This document shows, piece by piece, positions 16,730 to 23,614 of a stretch of 64,000 nucleotides of DNA. Below the pieces are notes generated by a model. That model saw only the letters and a program-made list of their open reading frames with translations, made no database searches and was not told the origin of the DNA. Positions within the stretch are counted from its first letter, which is position 1. Each line of letters starts with the position of its first letter. This DNA is from VYFG01 sp965204165 (GTDB taxonomy: Bacteria > Pseudomonadota > Gammaproteobacteria > Arenicellales > Poriferihabitantaceae), in NCBI GenBank assembly GCA_965204165.1, contig OZ241969.1, positions 3,596,001 through 3,660,000 on the forward strand, in the 5' to 3' direction. A program made the translations under genes and the position numbers.

Positions 16730-16816
16730 ATCCGGATCGGCCCGCCGGGTTCTGGTTCAGCTAACCCAATGCAAGACAGTGAAAAATCCGTTGCATGGAG
16801 CAGTGGTGTCAACCCC

Positions 16817-16822
16817 TATACT
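16817..16822 (+). promoter_or_regulatory. -10 element for the flavin reductase fusion gene
   Basis: TATACT lies 27 bases before ATG 16850, a good sigma-70 -10 match. No clear -35 is seen at 17 bases, as expected if activation by a regulator is needed. Confidence 0.4.
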
Positions 16823-16849
16823 CGGGTAACGCCATCCAAGGATCCGCTC

Positions 16850-17998
16850 ATGAATCAGCGACAGTTCCTCGAAGGCATGAGCCATGCGGCCTGCACGGTA
16901 TCCGTCATCACCACGGACGGCCCCCACGGGCGTGCCGGGGTCACGGTGAGCGCCATGACATCGGTGTCCGCCGACCCGCCGACGCTGCTGGTCTGCGTGC
17001 ATCAACTGAGTCCGGCCTGCCGGAAACTGATGGATAACGGCGTGTTGTGCGTGAACGTGCTGAGCGAGGGCCAGTCGGTGATTTCGGATACCTTCGCCGG
17101 ACGGATCGAGCCCCCCGGACAGGACAAGTTCAGTTGTGCCCGGTGGATCACCCGGTCAACCGGCGCGCCCAACCTGGAAGATGCCCTGATCGCGTTCGAC
17201 TGCCGCATCAGCAACCATTTCCAGATCGGCACCCATTTCATTTTCATCGCGGAACCGCAGGAAATTCATATCCGCCAGCAGGGCAATGCGCTGGTCTATG
17301 CCAACCGCGCCTACGGCGCCACACGGAAACTGGATGAATTCGTCGCGGAGCGGCACGGGGGCGGTAACGCCGATGTTTTGCATATCGCCTGTTTCGCGAC
17401 CATCGGGCCGTTTTTCATTCCCAGGCTGGTGCGGACCTTCCTCGAGAAGGCCCCGGATACGATGTTCCAGTTCTTCGAAGGCAGCGAGCGTGAAATCGAG
17501 GAGGCCAACCGGTCCTCGCCGTTCGACCTGATTCTCATGTACGACTCCCCGGCCCTGCCGGAGTGTTCGAAGGAAATTCTGGCCACGGTCCGGCCCCATG
17601 TGCTGCTGCCGGCCGGTCACCCCCTGTGCGAGTCCCACGATATCTCCCTGACGGAACTGGCGGAACACCCGATGATCCTGCTGGACATCTCTCCGAGCCG
17701 GGATTTCTTCACCTCCCTGTTCGCGGAACACGGGCTTGAACCCCAAATCCGGTTCCGCTCGCCCTCCTTCGAAACCGTGCGCGGGATGGTGGCCAACGGG
17801 CTCGGCTATACCATCCTGGTTTCCAGGCCGGCCAGCGCCATGAGCTACGATGGCGGCGCCCTGGCCACCCGTCCCCTGCGGGATTCCGTCACGCCCGGCC
17901 GGCTGATACTGCGCCAGGGCGAAAGGGAGACCCCGTCACCGGTCGCGAAGCGGTTCGCCCGCCACACCCGCGAATTCTTCGCCCATTGGGGCATCTGA
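16850..17998 (+). CDS. Flavin reductase fused to a LysR-type effector-binding domain
   Basis: The 382-residue protein has two domains. Residues 1-160 are an FMN/FAD reductase of the HpaC type (MNQRQFLEGMSHAACTVSVI, VSAMTSVSADPPTLLVCVH), which supplies reduced flavin to a monooxygenase. Residues about 175-382 match a LysR substrate-binding domain (IACFATIGPFFIPRLVRTFL; PMILLDISPSRDFFTSLF; TVRGMVANGLGYTILV) without any helix-turn-helix. It is divergent from the HpaB-like oxygenase, its likely partner. The effector domain may sense the hydroxylase substrate and gate flavin reduction allosterically, as the substrate does in some two-component oxygenases. That function is inference. ATG 16850 was chosen as the first start giving a normal reductase N-terminus; a longer upstream reading overlaps hpaB and the promoter. 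Confidence 0.85.
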   Translation: MNQRQFLEGMSHAACTVSVITTDGPHGRAGVTVSAMTSVSADPPTLLVCVHQLSPACRKLMDNGVLCVNVLSEGQSVISDTFAGRIEPPGQDKFSCARWITRSTGAPNLEDALIAFDCRISNHFQIGTHFIFIAEPQEIHIRQQGNALVYANRAYGATRKLDEFVAERHGGGNADVLHIACFATIGPFFIPRLVRTFLEKAPDTMFQFFEGSEREIEEANRSSPFDLILMYDSPALPECSKEILATVRPHVLLPAGHPLCESHDISLTELAEHPMILLDISPSRDFFTSLFAEHGLEPQIRFRSPSFETVRGMVANGLGYTILVSRPASAMSYDGGALATRPLRDSVTPGRLILRQGERETPSPVAKRFARHTREFFAHWGI

Positions 17999-18030
17999 CC
18001 TGCCGCTCCGGCTGCAACGCGACTGAAATT

Positions 18031-18070
18031 GGCGTACAATTGTTCTCATCTTTGAGAACAATTGTACGCC
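18031..18070. promoter_or_regulatory. Perfect 18-bp palindrome at the alkB-like start
   Basis: GGCGTACAATTGTTCTCA (18031-18048), loop TCTT, and TGAGAACAATTGTACGCC (18053-18070) are perfectly complementary and end 3 bases before ATG 18074. In RNA this would fold into a long hairpin covering the ribosome site; in DNA it is a strong dyad containing GTTCTC and GAGAAC half-sites reminiscent of some SOS or repressor boxes. Either transcriptional repression or translational masking of the AlkB-like gene is plausible. No visible ribosome site lies elsewhere. Confidence 0.7.
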
Positions 18071-18073
18071 GCG

Positions 18074-18691
18074 ATGACCCGTGACTTCCTGGTCGGTGCG
18101 GACAACCGCCCGGCGCAGTTCGAACTCTTCCCGAGTGATTCGGACAGGTTCGCACCACCTGCCGGCGTCACCCATGTTCCTGGTCTTGTCCCGGAACACG
18201 GCGCCCTGTTCCGACACCTGCAATCCACGGTCCGCTGGAGAACCCGTTACGGCACCAGGGAGACCGTTACCTGGGGCGAGTCCTACCACCTCCGCAAACA
18301 GACCCGGACCCGCTATCCGTGGCCGGACTTTCTCCGACCGCTGGCCACGGCGGTCGAAACTCGCTTCGGGTTCCTTCCGAACAACTGCGTGGCCAACCAC
18401 TACCCGGACGGCAGTCATTCCATCGGCTTCCATTCGGACCAAGGGATGGAAATACGCGCTGGAACCGGCGTGGTCATCATCTCCCTTGGCGCCGTGCGTC
18501 ACATGGTGCTGCGACGGATCGACGCACCCGCCATCCGGTATCACTATGCGCTGGAGCCGGGATCGGCATTTTACATGGACGATTCGTCCCAGACCGTCTG
18601 GCAGCACGGTATCCTGCCGGAGCCCGGCACCGGCCCGCGGATCGGCCTGTCATTTCGGCGTATCATCGACCTGTCTGTTCTTTTTCCGTGA
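18074..18691 (+). CDS. alkB: AlkB-like 2-oxoglutarate/Fe(II) dioxygenase
   Basis: The 205-residue protein fits the AlkB family, which removes alkyl groups from damaged nucleic-acid bases by oxidation, using Fe(II) and 2-oxoglutarate. The metal ligands are H120 and D122 (GFHSDQ) and H178 (VWQHGI). The co-substrate arginines are in GPRIGLSFRR (189-196). NHYPDGSHSIGFHSD is the typical core. It resembles the short AlkB/ALKBH2-type repair enzymes. ATG 18074 is preferred over TTG 18062 because the latter lies inside the palindrome. The perfect palindrome at its start suggests tight, perhaps damage-responsive, control. No ada gene is nearby. Confidence 0.88.
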   Translation: MTRDFLVGADNRPAQFELFPSDSDRFAPPAGVTHVPGLVPEHGALFRHLQSTVRWRTRYGTRETVTWGESYHLRKQTRTRYPWPDFLRPLATAVETRFGFLPNNCVANHYPDGSHSIGFHSDQGMEIRAGTGVVIISLGAVRHMVLRRIDAPAIRYHYALEPGSAFYMDDSSQTVWQHGILPEPGTGPRIGLSFRRIIDLSVLFP

Positions 18692-18816
18692 GCCGTAATC
18701 AGAAGCGGGACAAAGAAAAAGCGGCCGCCGTGAGCAGGTGCAGCCGCACTGAGAGATTCCGGGGAAATCCGGCTGTGCTACACTTCAGGATGTTTCAAAC
18801 CCACTGAGATTTGCCG

Positions 18817-19064
18817 ATGGCGGCCGATGTTTCCAACGAGCTCATTTATGAAACACTGAAACAGGTTCAGTCGGATATCGCCTCCGGCCAGGACATCGAC
18901 AAGGAATTGTTGCGCCGCGTATCCGGCATTGAAAGGATGGTCTCGAAATTAAGCAAGGAACAATCCTGGGGTTCAGAGAGCTGATAGAGGATCGGCACAG
19001 CCTCGACAAAATCCGGGAACGGCTGGAGCGACTTGAGCGTCTTGTCAATGTGGTAGACGTCTGA
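18817..19064 (+). pseudogene. Small coiled-coil gene with a frameshift
   Basis: The first frame, from ATG 18817, gives 55 residues (MAADVSNELIYETLKQVQSD to SWGSES) and stops at 18982-18984. From about 18966 a second frame continues with the same kind of heptad-rich sequence (RELIEDRHSLDKIRERLERL) and ends at 19062-19064. The combined product resembles the common short coiled-coil proteins with an 'ELIYETL...IRERLERLERR' pattern found beside toxin-like genes. A one-base indel near 18960 explains the break; a sequencing error would look the same. Function unknown. Confidence 0.55.
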
Positions 19065-19102
19065 GGACGCCTCTCGCCCGAGCCCGACGGGTCACTTTCA
19101 CC

Positions 19103-19309
19103 CTACCTGTCGATTCTCGTTTTCACGAATTGTTCAACTTGCGGGCTTGGTGTCACGGGCCGTTTGGATACGGTGACGCAATTGGCTTGGTCGCAATATT
19201 GGAAATGGGCAACGATACCGTTTGAGGATAACTGCATCGCCACGCGTGGTTCGGATTCACTGGCCCAATAAAATGTATGTTGCACTACAAGTCTTGTAGG
19301 AGAAGGCAT
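19103..19309 (-). CDS. 68-residue protein coupled to AAA ATPase gene
   Basis: ATG 19309 lies 7 bases after the stop of the ATPase gene, so the two are probably translated from one message. The product (MPSPTRLVVQHTFYWASESE and onward) has two Cys in YCDQANC, a basic C-terminus and no recognised family. If real, it could be a small effector or adaptor for the ATPase, as in two-gene defence modules. Short length and lack of homologue knowledge keep confidence low. Confidence 0.4.
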   Translation of the reverse strand: MPSPTRLVVQHTFYWASESEPRVAMQLSSNGIVAHFQYCDQANCVTVSKRPVTPSPQVEQFVKTRIDR

Positions 19310-19316
19310 CGGCTGC

Positions 19317-20513
19317 CTAGAAATTCGGGACAGCGCCGTACGCACCGGCACGGTACTTGGCATACAGGTTATCGTCCCGCCGAACACCTCTCATATCACC
19401 CAGTCGCCAGGCTTCACTGAAGCCGTTGGGGTCTTTTTCGACGAGCAGGACCTGCTCCTTTTTCAGATCATTGAGAATCTCATGCGCATGGCAGGTGAAG
19501 ATGACTTGCGCATTGTGCGGATTGCGCTCTGGGTCGATAAACAGATCAAGCATTGCCGTAATCATATCCGGATGCAGGTCCGCCTCCAATTCATCGATAA
19601 TGACGACACCGCCATGTTCCAGTGCCGGCAGAATCTTCTCCAGCAAGACAAATACCGCCTGGGTTCCACTGGATTCATACCAAAACGGAAGTTCAAGCTT
19701 TCTCCTGCCCTTACGGTGAACACCAAAGGGAATGTTGTACTTATCCATCTTTCCGGCTTCACTGCCCAGTACCGGCCGTGACTCAATGATGACTTCGTCC
19801 AAGCCAAGGTCCAGACTGCTCAGGACTTCGGACATTTGCAAACGCAAGGCCGGCCGGCCAATGAAAAAATCCGCGGCCTCGAATACATCCCTGACTTCGA
19901 AATGGTTCCGGCCGCTGTAGTTCACGTTTGAATGGAAACGCGAAAAGTAATCGACCAGTTCCTTTGCCAACGGCACGTTGTATTGTACCGCTGTCGCGAT
20001 CAGTGACGCATTCGGCCGAACTTTCTTAGCCTCCCCGGCTGCGAAACCAAATTTCTGCTGGCGTATGTCATAGGCTGAACTCGGCTCGTGCCAGTCACGC
20101 CGGAAGATGAAGCTGAAATACTTGCTGGTTTTAAGATGCAGGGATTCATGCACCACCCGTTCCGGATTGACAACCAGCCAATAGCGGTATTGCTGGCCTT
20201 TGACCTCGATTTCAATCCCGAACTCGCTGTCTTCCGAATCAGAGAAAATGTGTGCCTGCACCGGGATAGCATCCCCTGGTTTCCCGGAGGTGAACGAGTA
20301 CGAGACAAACCAACCCAGGAATGCCAGCGGTTTCAGCACATTGGTCTTGCCGGAAGCATTGGGGCCGATGGCCGCCAAGGCTTTCGACAGACGGACACCA
20401 CTCGGGCTTAGGAATACCAAATCCGAGTCCGGCACCTGTCTATTGAGTTGAAATGAGACTTCCGTTTCTTCCGCAAACGAGAAAAAATTCTTGAATCGGT
20501 ATCTATGGAGCAT
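19317..20513 (-). CDS. AAA15/OLD-like ATPase, probable defence protein
   Basis: The 398-residue ABC/SMC-type ATPase resembles the AAA_15/AAA_21 family (OLD nucleases, RloA, the PARIS ATPase AriA, retron ATPases). Walker A is GPNASGKTN (50-58). The signature is YESSGTQAVF, Walker B is VVIIDELEADLHP and the switch His is in VIFTCHAHEIL. No TOPRIM nuclease domain is present and the protein ends soon after the ATPase core, so any effector must be separate; only a 68-residue gene follows. The 5' flank (20514-20640) is very AT-rich, unlike the neighbouring catabolic genes, which supports acquisition. Antiviral function is an inference from family and context. Confidence 0.8.
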   Translation of the reverse strand: MLHRYRFKNFFSFAEETEVSFQLNRQVPDSDLVFLSPSGVRLSKALAAIGPNASGKTNVLKPLAFLGWFVSYSFTSGKPGDAIPVQAHIFSDSEDSEFGIEIEVKGQQYRYWLVVNPERVVHESLHLKTSKYFSFIFRRDWHEPSSAYDIRQQKFGFAAGEAKKVRPNASLIATAVQYNVPLAKELVDYFSRFHSNVNYSGRNHFEVRDVFEAADFFIGRPALRLQMSEVLSSLDLGLDEVIIESRPVLGSEAGKMDKYNIPFGVHRKGRRKLELPFWYESSGTQAVFVLLEKILPALEHGGVVIIDELEADLHPDMITAMLDLFIDPERNPHNAQVIFTCHAHEILNDLKKEQVLLVEKDPNGFSEAWRLGDMRGVRRDDNLYAKYRAGAYGAVPNF

Positions 20514-20989
20514 GATGCCACCAATGTAGTTATAAATTCATTTTCAACAATATTTTGTTAATTATGGCTTATTTTAAGAAAATACAAATCTTTCTGTGGA
20601 GATTAACCTTTTAAAGCCGATGCTTACCGGAGATCGCTCAGGACATGGCTTCGTTCAGGTGCTCATTTGGTTACTCATCTCTCCCTGAGTGATGCTCACG
20701 ACGAGGCGAAACGGCTTGGTTTCGTAAAGAACCGTAAGAGGCAGTTACGCAAGGCGGCATGCATAACCGTTCACGGAGCGGATACCTTCAGCCCGGTTCA
20801 GACGTCATGGAAACGCGAAAGGATAAAAAAATTGTGGCTGCAAAAGGCAGGGCAGCCACATTCAATACCGAGGACCTTGAAACAGTACCGGTCCGATATG
20901 ACGCCCATATGAAAAACCAGCCCACCCCGGCTCTTGTCCACTGGTGCCGGACGGGTAAAACGCCTGGCCATATCCATGCCCGGGGGGCC
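20514..20989. other. AT-rich promoter region and non-coding stretch
   Basis: Bases 20514-20625 are strongly AT-rich (for example ATAAATTCATTTTC and TTAATTATGGCTTATTTT) and probably hold the promoter of the minus-strand ATPase gene. Bases 20640-20912 contain an 81-codon plus-strand frame starting at TTG 20667 with a Lys/Arg-rich beginning (DEAKRLGFVKNRKRQLRKAA). It has no clear ribosome site and no family I recognise; it may be a gene fragment left by past insertions. Confidence 0.5.
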
Positions 20990-21766
20990 TTATACAGGGG
21001 CGCGTTCCCGGAGCCGCTTTGCAAGCTGATCGAGCCCCAGGTGCAGGGTTTCGTAGAAACCCGATTGCCCGATATGGGCCCGGAGCTGGTTGTTGAGCCC
21101 GCCCTCGGTGGACAGGTCCTCCATGGCCTCGTGAAAGCGGCCGTTGCCGTCCTTCTCGAGGCTTTCCAGGTAGCCGGCCAGCAGCGACGCCACATAGCGT
21201 TCCGCATCCTGCCGGCTTCCGGTGAACCCGGATAACCAGTCCGCCACCACGTCAAGCTGCTTCATGGTGTGGGACAGGATGGCGGTAGCGGCAAAATGGG
21301 GCCCCATGGCGTCCTCGGTATTTACCGTGATCACCTCGTTTTCGTCCCCGAACAGCGTGTGCAGCACCTCCCCGTCCGGAAAGACAGGCAGCGGGCAGCC
21401 CCCGGTTTCGATGAACGGGAGCGGCACCGTGACCACGGGATTCGTTGCGGGCAGGACCAGGTTCCCGATCTCGGCAAGGCTGATATCCGCCATGACGGAA
21501 ATGATCTTCTGACCTTCGCGGAAATCGAGTCCAGGCAGTTCCGACCGCGCAACGTCCGCAAGCAGGCAGAGGAACACGATTTCGCTCCGGTCGACCACGT
21601 CCTGGTTTTCCATGACCGTAACCCCCGACAATTCGGAAAGGCGCCCTGAAATCTCGCGGTTCCGCCCGCTGATCCGGATGGCGCAGTCCGGCAGCCTGCG
21701 ATTCAGGGACCGCACCATGGGAGCGGCGATACGGCCGGTTCCGAGAAAACCCACGGACAGGGACAT
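20990..21766 (-). CDS. NAD(P)-binding reductase, ProC/6PGDH-like
   Basis: The 258-residue protein begins with a Rossmann motif (MSLSVGFLGTGRIAAPMVRS; G-x-G-x-x-A). It has a Ser/Thr-rich second half with EAMEDLSTEGGLNNQLRAHI, the helical dimerisation part of pyrroline-5-carboxylate reductases. ProC catalyses the last step of proline synthesis, but paralogues of this family reduce other imines or act as NADPH-dependent dehydrogenases. ATG 21766 gives the standard N-terminus; an ATG at 21787 would add seven residues. Its neighbours are mobile elements and accessory genes, so it is probably not the housekeeping proC. Substrate unknown. Confidence 0.7.
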   Translation of the reverse strand: MSLSVGFLGTGRIAAPMVRSLNRRLPDCAIRISGRNREISGRLSELSGVTVMENQDVVDRSEIVFLCLLADVARSELPGLDFREGQKIISVMADISLAEIGNLVLPATNPVVTVPLPFIETGGCPLPVFPDGEVLHTLFGDENEVITVNTEDAMGPHFAATAILSHTMKQLDVVADWLSGFTGSRQDAERYVASLLAGYLESLEKDGNGRFHEAMEDLSTEGGLNNQLRAHIGQSGFYETLHLGLDQLAKRLRERAPV

Positions 21767-21824
21767 GTGGCAAGGGAGGAGTTTCAACAGGTTCGGAGAC
21801 TAACCCAGCACAATGGCACAGACA

Positions 21825-21841
21825 ACGGGAGCGCCCTGCCT
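21825..21841. repeat. Left 17-bp target duplication of the ISNCY-like element
   Basis: ACGGGAGCGCCCTGCCT precedes the left end of the element and recurs unchanged at 23377-23393. A perfect 17-bp duplication is unusually long for an IS and fits what I recall of the IS1202-like branch of ISNCY elements. Confidence 0.85.
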
Positions 21842-21911
21842 TGTTAGCCCCACTTAGTAATGTCCCCTTTCTCCAATTTTAAAATGTCCCCTTTTGTTTT
21901 CAGGGGGTGGA

Positions 21912-23201
21912 ATGGCGAAGGGGACGATTACGATGAGTCATCAGGAGCTGGACCGATTGGCAGTGATCCGATCCGTGGCGGAGAAACGGCTCCGCCAGGA
22001 CGAGGCGGCGATACGATTGGGGCTGGGCGTTCGGCAGGTCAAGCGACTGGTGAGACGTTACCGAGAGTCGGGCCCGCCCGGTCTGGTGTCGGGCCACCGA
22101 GGGAAGCGTTCGAATCGCGCCTATGCCCCGTCGGTACGCCGGACGGTTGTGGATCTGGTCAAGGAACACTACGGGGATTTCGGTCCCACCCTGGCCTGCG
22201 AGAAGCTGGCCGAGCAGCACGGTCACCGTCTATCGACCGAGACACTCCGCCAGTGGATGATCGCCGAGGACCTGTGGCAGCCGAGGCGGCGGCGCCAGGC
22301 CCGGATCCACCAGCGCCGCATCCGGCGCCCCCGCCTGGGGGAGTTGGTTCAGGTGGACGGTTCCCCGCACGACTGGTTCGAGGGCCGTGCCGACCGGTGT
22401 ACCCTGATCGTGTTCATCGACGATGCCACCGGCCGTCTCCAGGGATTGCGTTTCGTCCCGGCCGAGACGACCGAAGCCTATATGGCGATCCTGCGCAAGT
22501 ACCTCGATCAGCACGGGCGACCGGTGTCGATCTACTCGGACAAGAACAGCATCTTCCGGATCAACCACCCCGAGCGCGAGGGCGAACTGACCCAGTTCTC
22601 ACGGGCCCTCAGGACCCTCGACATCGAGGGAATCCACGCCAATACCCCGCAGGCGAAGGGCCGGGTGGAACGCGCCAACCAAACGCTCCAGGACCGGCTG
22701 GTGAAGGAGCTGCGACTGCGCAGGATCCACGATCCCGAGAGCGCCAACGCCTTCCTGCCGGACTTCATCGAAGACTACAACGCCCGCTTCGGCATCGCGC
22801 CGCAACATCCCGACGATGCCCATCGGCCGGTCCTGCATGACGAACGGGCGCTTGGACTGATTCTCTCGCTGCATCACCGGCGTACGCTCTCGAAGAATCT
22901 CACCTGCCAGTTCGAGAACCGTGAATACCAGGTTCAGACCCGCGGACAGGGTTACACCCTGCGCCGGGCGGCCGTGACCGTGTGCAAGTCCTTCGGCGGC
23001 GAAGTGACGCTTCTGCACCGCGGCCAGGAGCTCGAATACCGGGTGCTGCAGGAAGGCCAGGCCCCGACGCCGATCGTGGATGAGAAAACCGTTCAGCAGG
23101 CGGTTGAGCGGGCCCGGGCCGAACAGGCGGGCAGGCCCAAATGGAAACCGCCGGCGGACCATCCCTGGCGGCGGACGGCCATCCGTCCTCCAGTACGCTG
23201 A
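21912..23201 (+). CDS. ISNCY-family transposase
   Basis: The 429-residue DDE transposase has an N-terminal helix-turn-helix (RQDEAAIRLGLGVRQVKRLV, 29-48). Its integrase-like core has Asp149 (LVQVDGSPHDWFEGR), Asp210 (IYSDKNSIF) and Glu253 (KGRVERANQTLQDRL). The 'VQVDGSPHDWFEGR' and 'SDKNSIFR' strings are typical of ISNCY (ISDol1/IS1202-like) transposases. ATG 21912 is used; an upstream TTG at 21894 would start inside the terminal repeats. A second, longer plus-strand frame over the 5' part is a shadow. Confidence 0.92.
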   Translation: MAKGTITMSHQELDRLAVIRSVAEKRLRQDEAAIRLGLGVRQVKRLVRRYRESGPPGLVSGHRGKRSNRAYAPSVRRTVVDLVKEHYGDFGPTLACEKLAEQHGHRLSTETLRQWMIAEDLWQPRRRRQARIHQRRIRRPRLGELVQVDGSPHDWFEGRADRCTLIVFIDDATGRLQGLRFVPAETTEAYMAILRKYLDQHGRPVSIYSDKNSIFRINHPEREGELTQFSRALRTLDIEGIHANTPQAKGRVERANQTLQDRLVKELRLRRIHDPESANAFLPDFIEDYNARFGIAPQHPDDAHRPVLHDERALGLILSLHHRRTLSKNLTCQFENREYQVQTRGQGYTLRRAAVTVCKSFGGEVTLLHRGQELEYRVLQEGQAPTPIVDEKTVQQAVERARAEQAGRPKWKPPADHPWRRTAIRPPVR

Positions 23202-23232
23202 AAACCCATGCCAGCAAGAATCCATCCGGCCC

Positions 23233-23268
23233 AGGCCCCGGGAGAACCCTCGGGTTCTCCCGGGGCCT
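23233..23268. terminator. Long perfect hairpin after the ISNCY transposase
   Basis: AGGCCCCGGGAGAACCC (23233-23249) and GGGTTCTCCCGGGGCCT (23252-23268) are perfect 17-bp arms, 31 bases after the transposase stop and inside the element. It would stop transcription from leaving the element and, being palindromic, could also block read-in. Confidence 0.7.
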
Positions 23269-23376
23269 GACTGCCTGTCATTTGAAGCCAGATATCTTCG
23301 TTCAACCTTTGGCTCAAATCGAAAAAGGGGACATTTCTAAGTTGGAGAAAAGGGGACATTTCTAAATTGGGTTGAC

Positions 23377-23393
23377 ACGGGAGCGCCCTGCCT
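23377..23393. repeat. Right 17-bp target duplication of the ISNCY-like element
   Basis: ACGGGAGCGCCCTGCCT, identical to 21825-21841, directly follows the right end. Confidence 0.85.
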
Positions 23394-23614
23394 CCGGGGC
23401 GGCATGCCTGATTCTTCCTAGGCCATCATGGATGAATCGTGGTGGAGAAACGGCAAGGTCCGCCAGACCTTGCCACGCCAACGGTACGGCCGGTCTGTGG
23501 TGCATAAAACCTCAGTGGCCGGAAAACCCGGAGTCAGCGGATTCCGGTCCTTAAGCGGTAATACCGGTCCTTAAGCGGTGATACCGGGCCGATACGATGG
23601 AGGATAGCCCTGTC
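23394..23614. other. Intergenic region with hairpin and 20-bp tandem repeat
   Basis: No gene is seen. GGCAAGGTC (23452-23460), loop CGCCA, GACCTTGCC (23466-23474) is a perfect 9-bp hairpin. CCGGTCCTTAAGCGGTRATA occurs twice in tandem (23544-23563, 23564-23583), with the start of a third copy. Both lie downstream of the minus-strand B12 gene and could be its terminator region or remnants of a repeat family. Confidence 0.5.

Larger units (their letters stand above)
21842..23376 (+). mobile_element. ISNCY/IS1202-like insertion sequence
   Basis: The 1535-bp element is bounded by perfect 17-bp direct repeats. Its termini are imperfect inverted repeats, each holding two copies of an AATGTCCCCTTTT block about 20 bases apart (left from 21859 and 21883; right, inverted, near 23322-23336 and 23348-23363). 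Such doubled terminal motifs are likely transposase binding sites. One transposase gene fills the interior, and a long hairpin follows it (23233-23268). Everything looks intact, so it may be mobile. It sits in the gap between the ProC-like gene and the B12 enzyme and disrupts no visible gene. Confidence 0.88.

Noticed and set aside
16633..16812. Upstream extension of the HpaB-like gene
   Set aside because: The extra 60 residues have no family character and overlap the divergent promoter region; ATG 16632 gives the normal N-terminus.
20667..20912. 81-codon frame as a real gene
   Set aside because: It starts at TTG without a ribosome site, and the reading after about 35 codons is not protein-like; kept only as a possible fragment.
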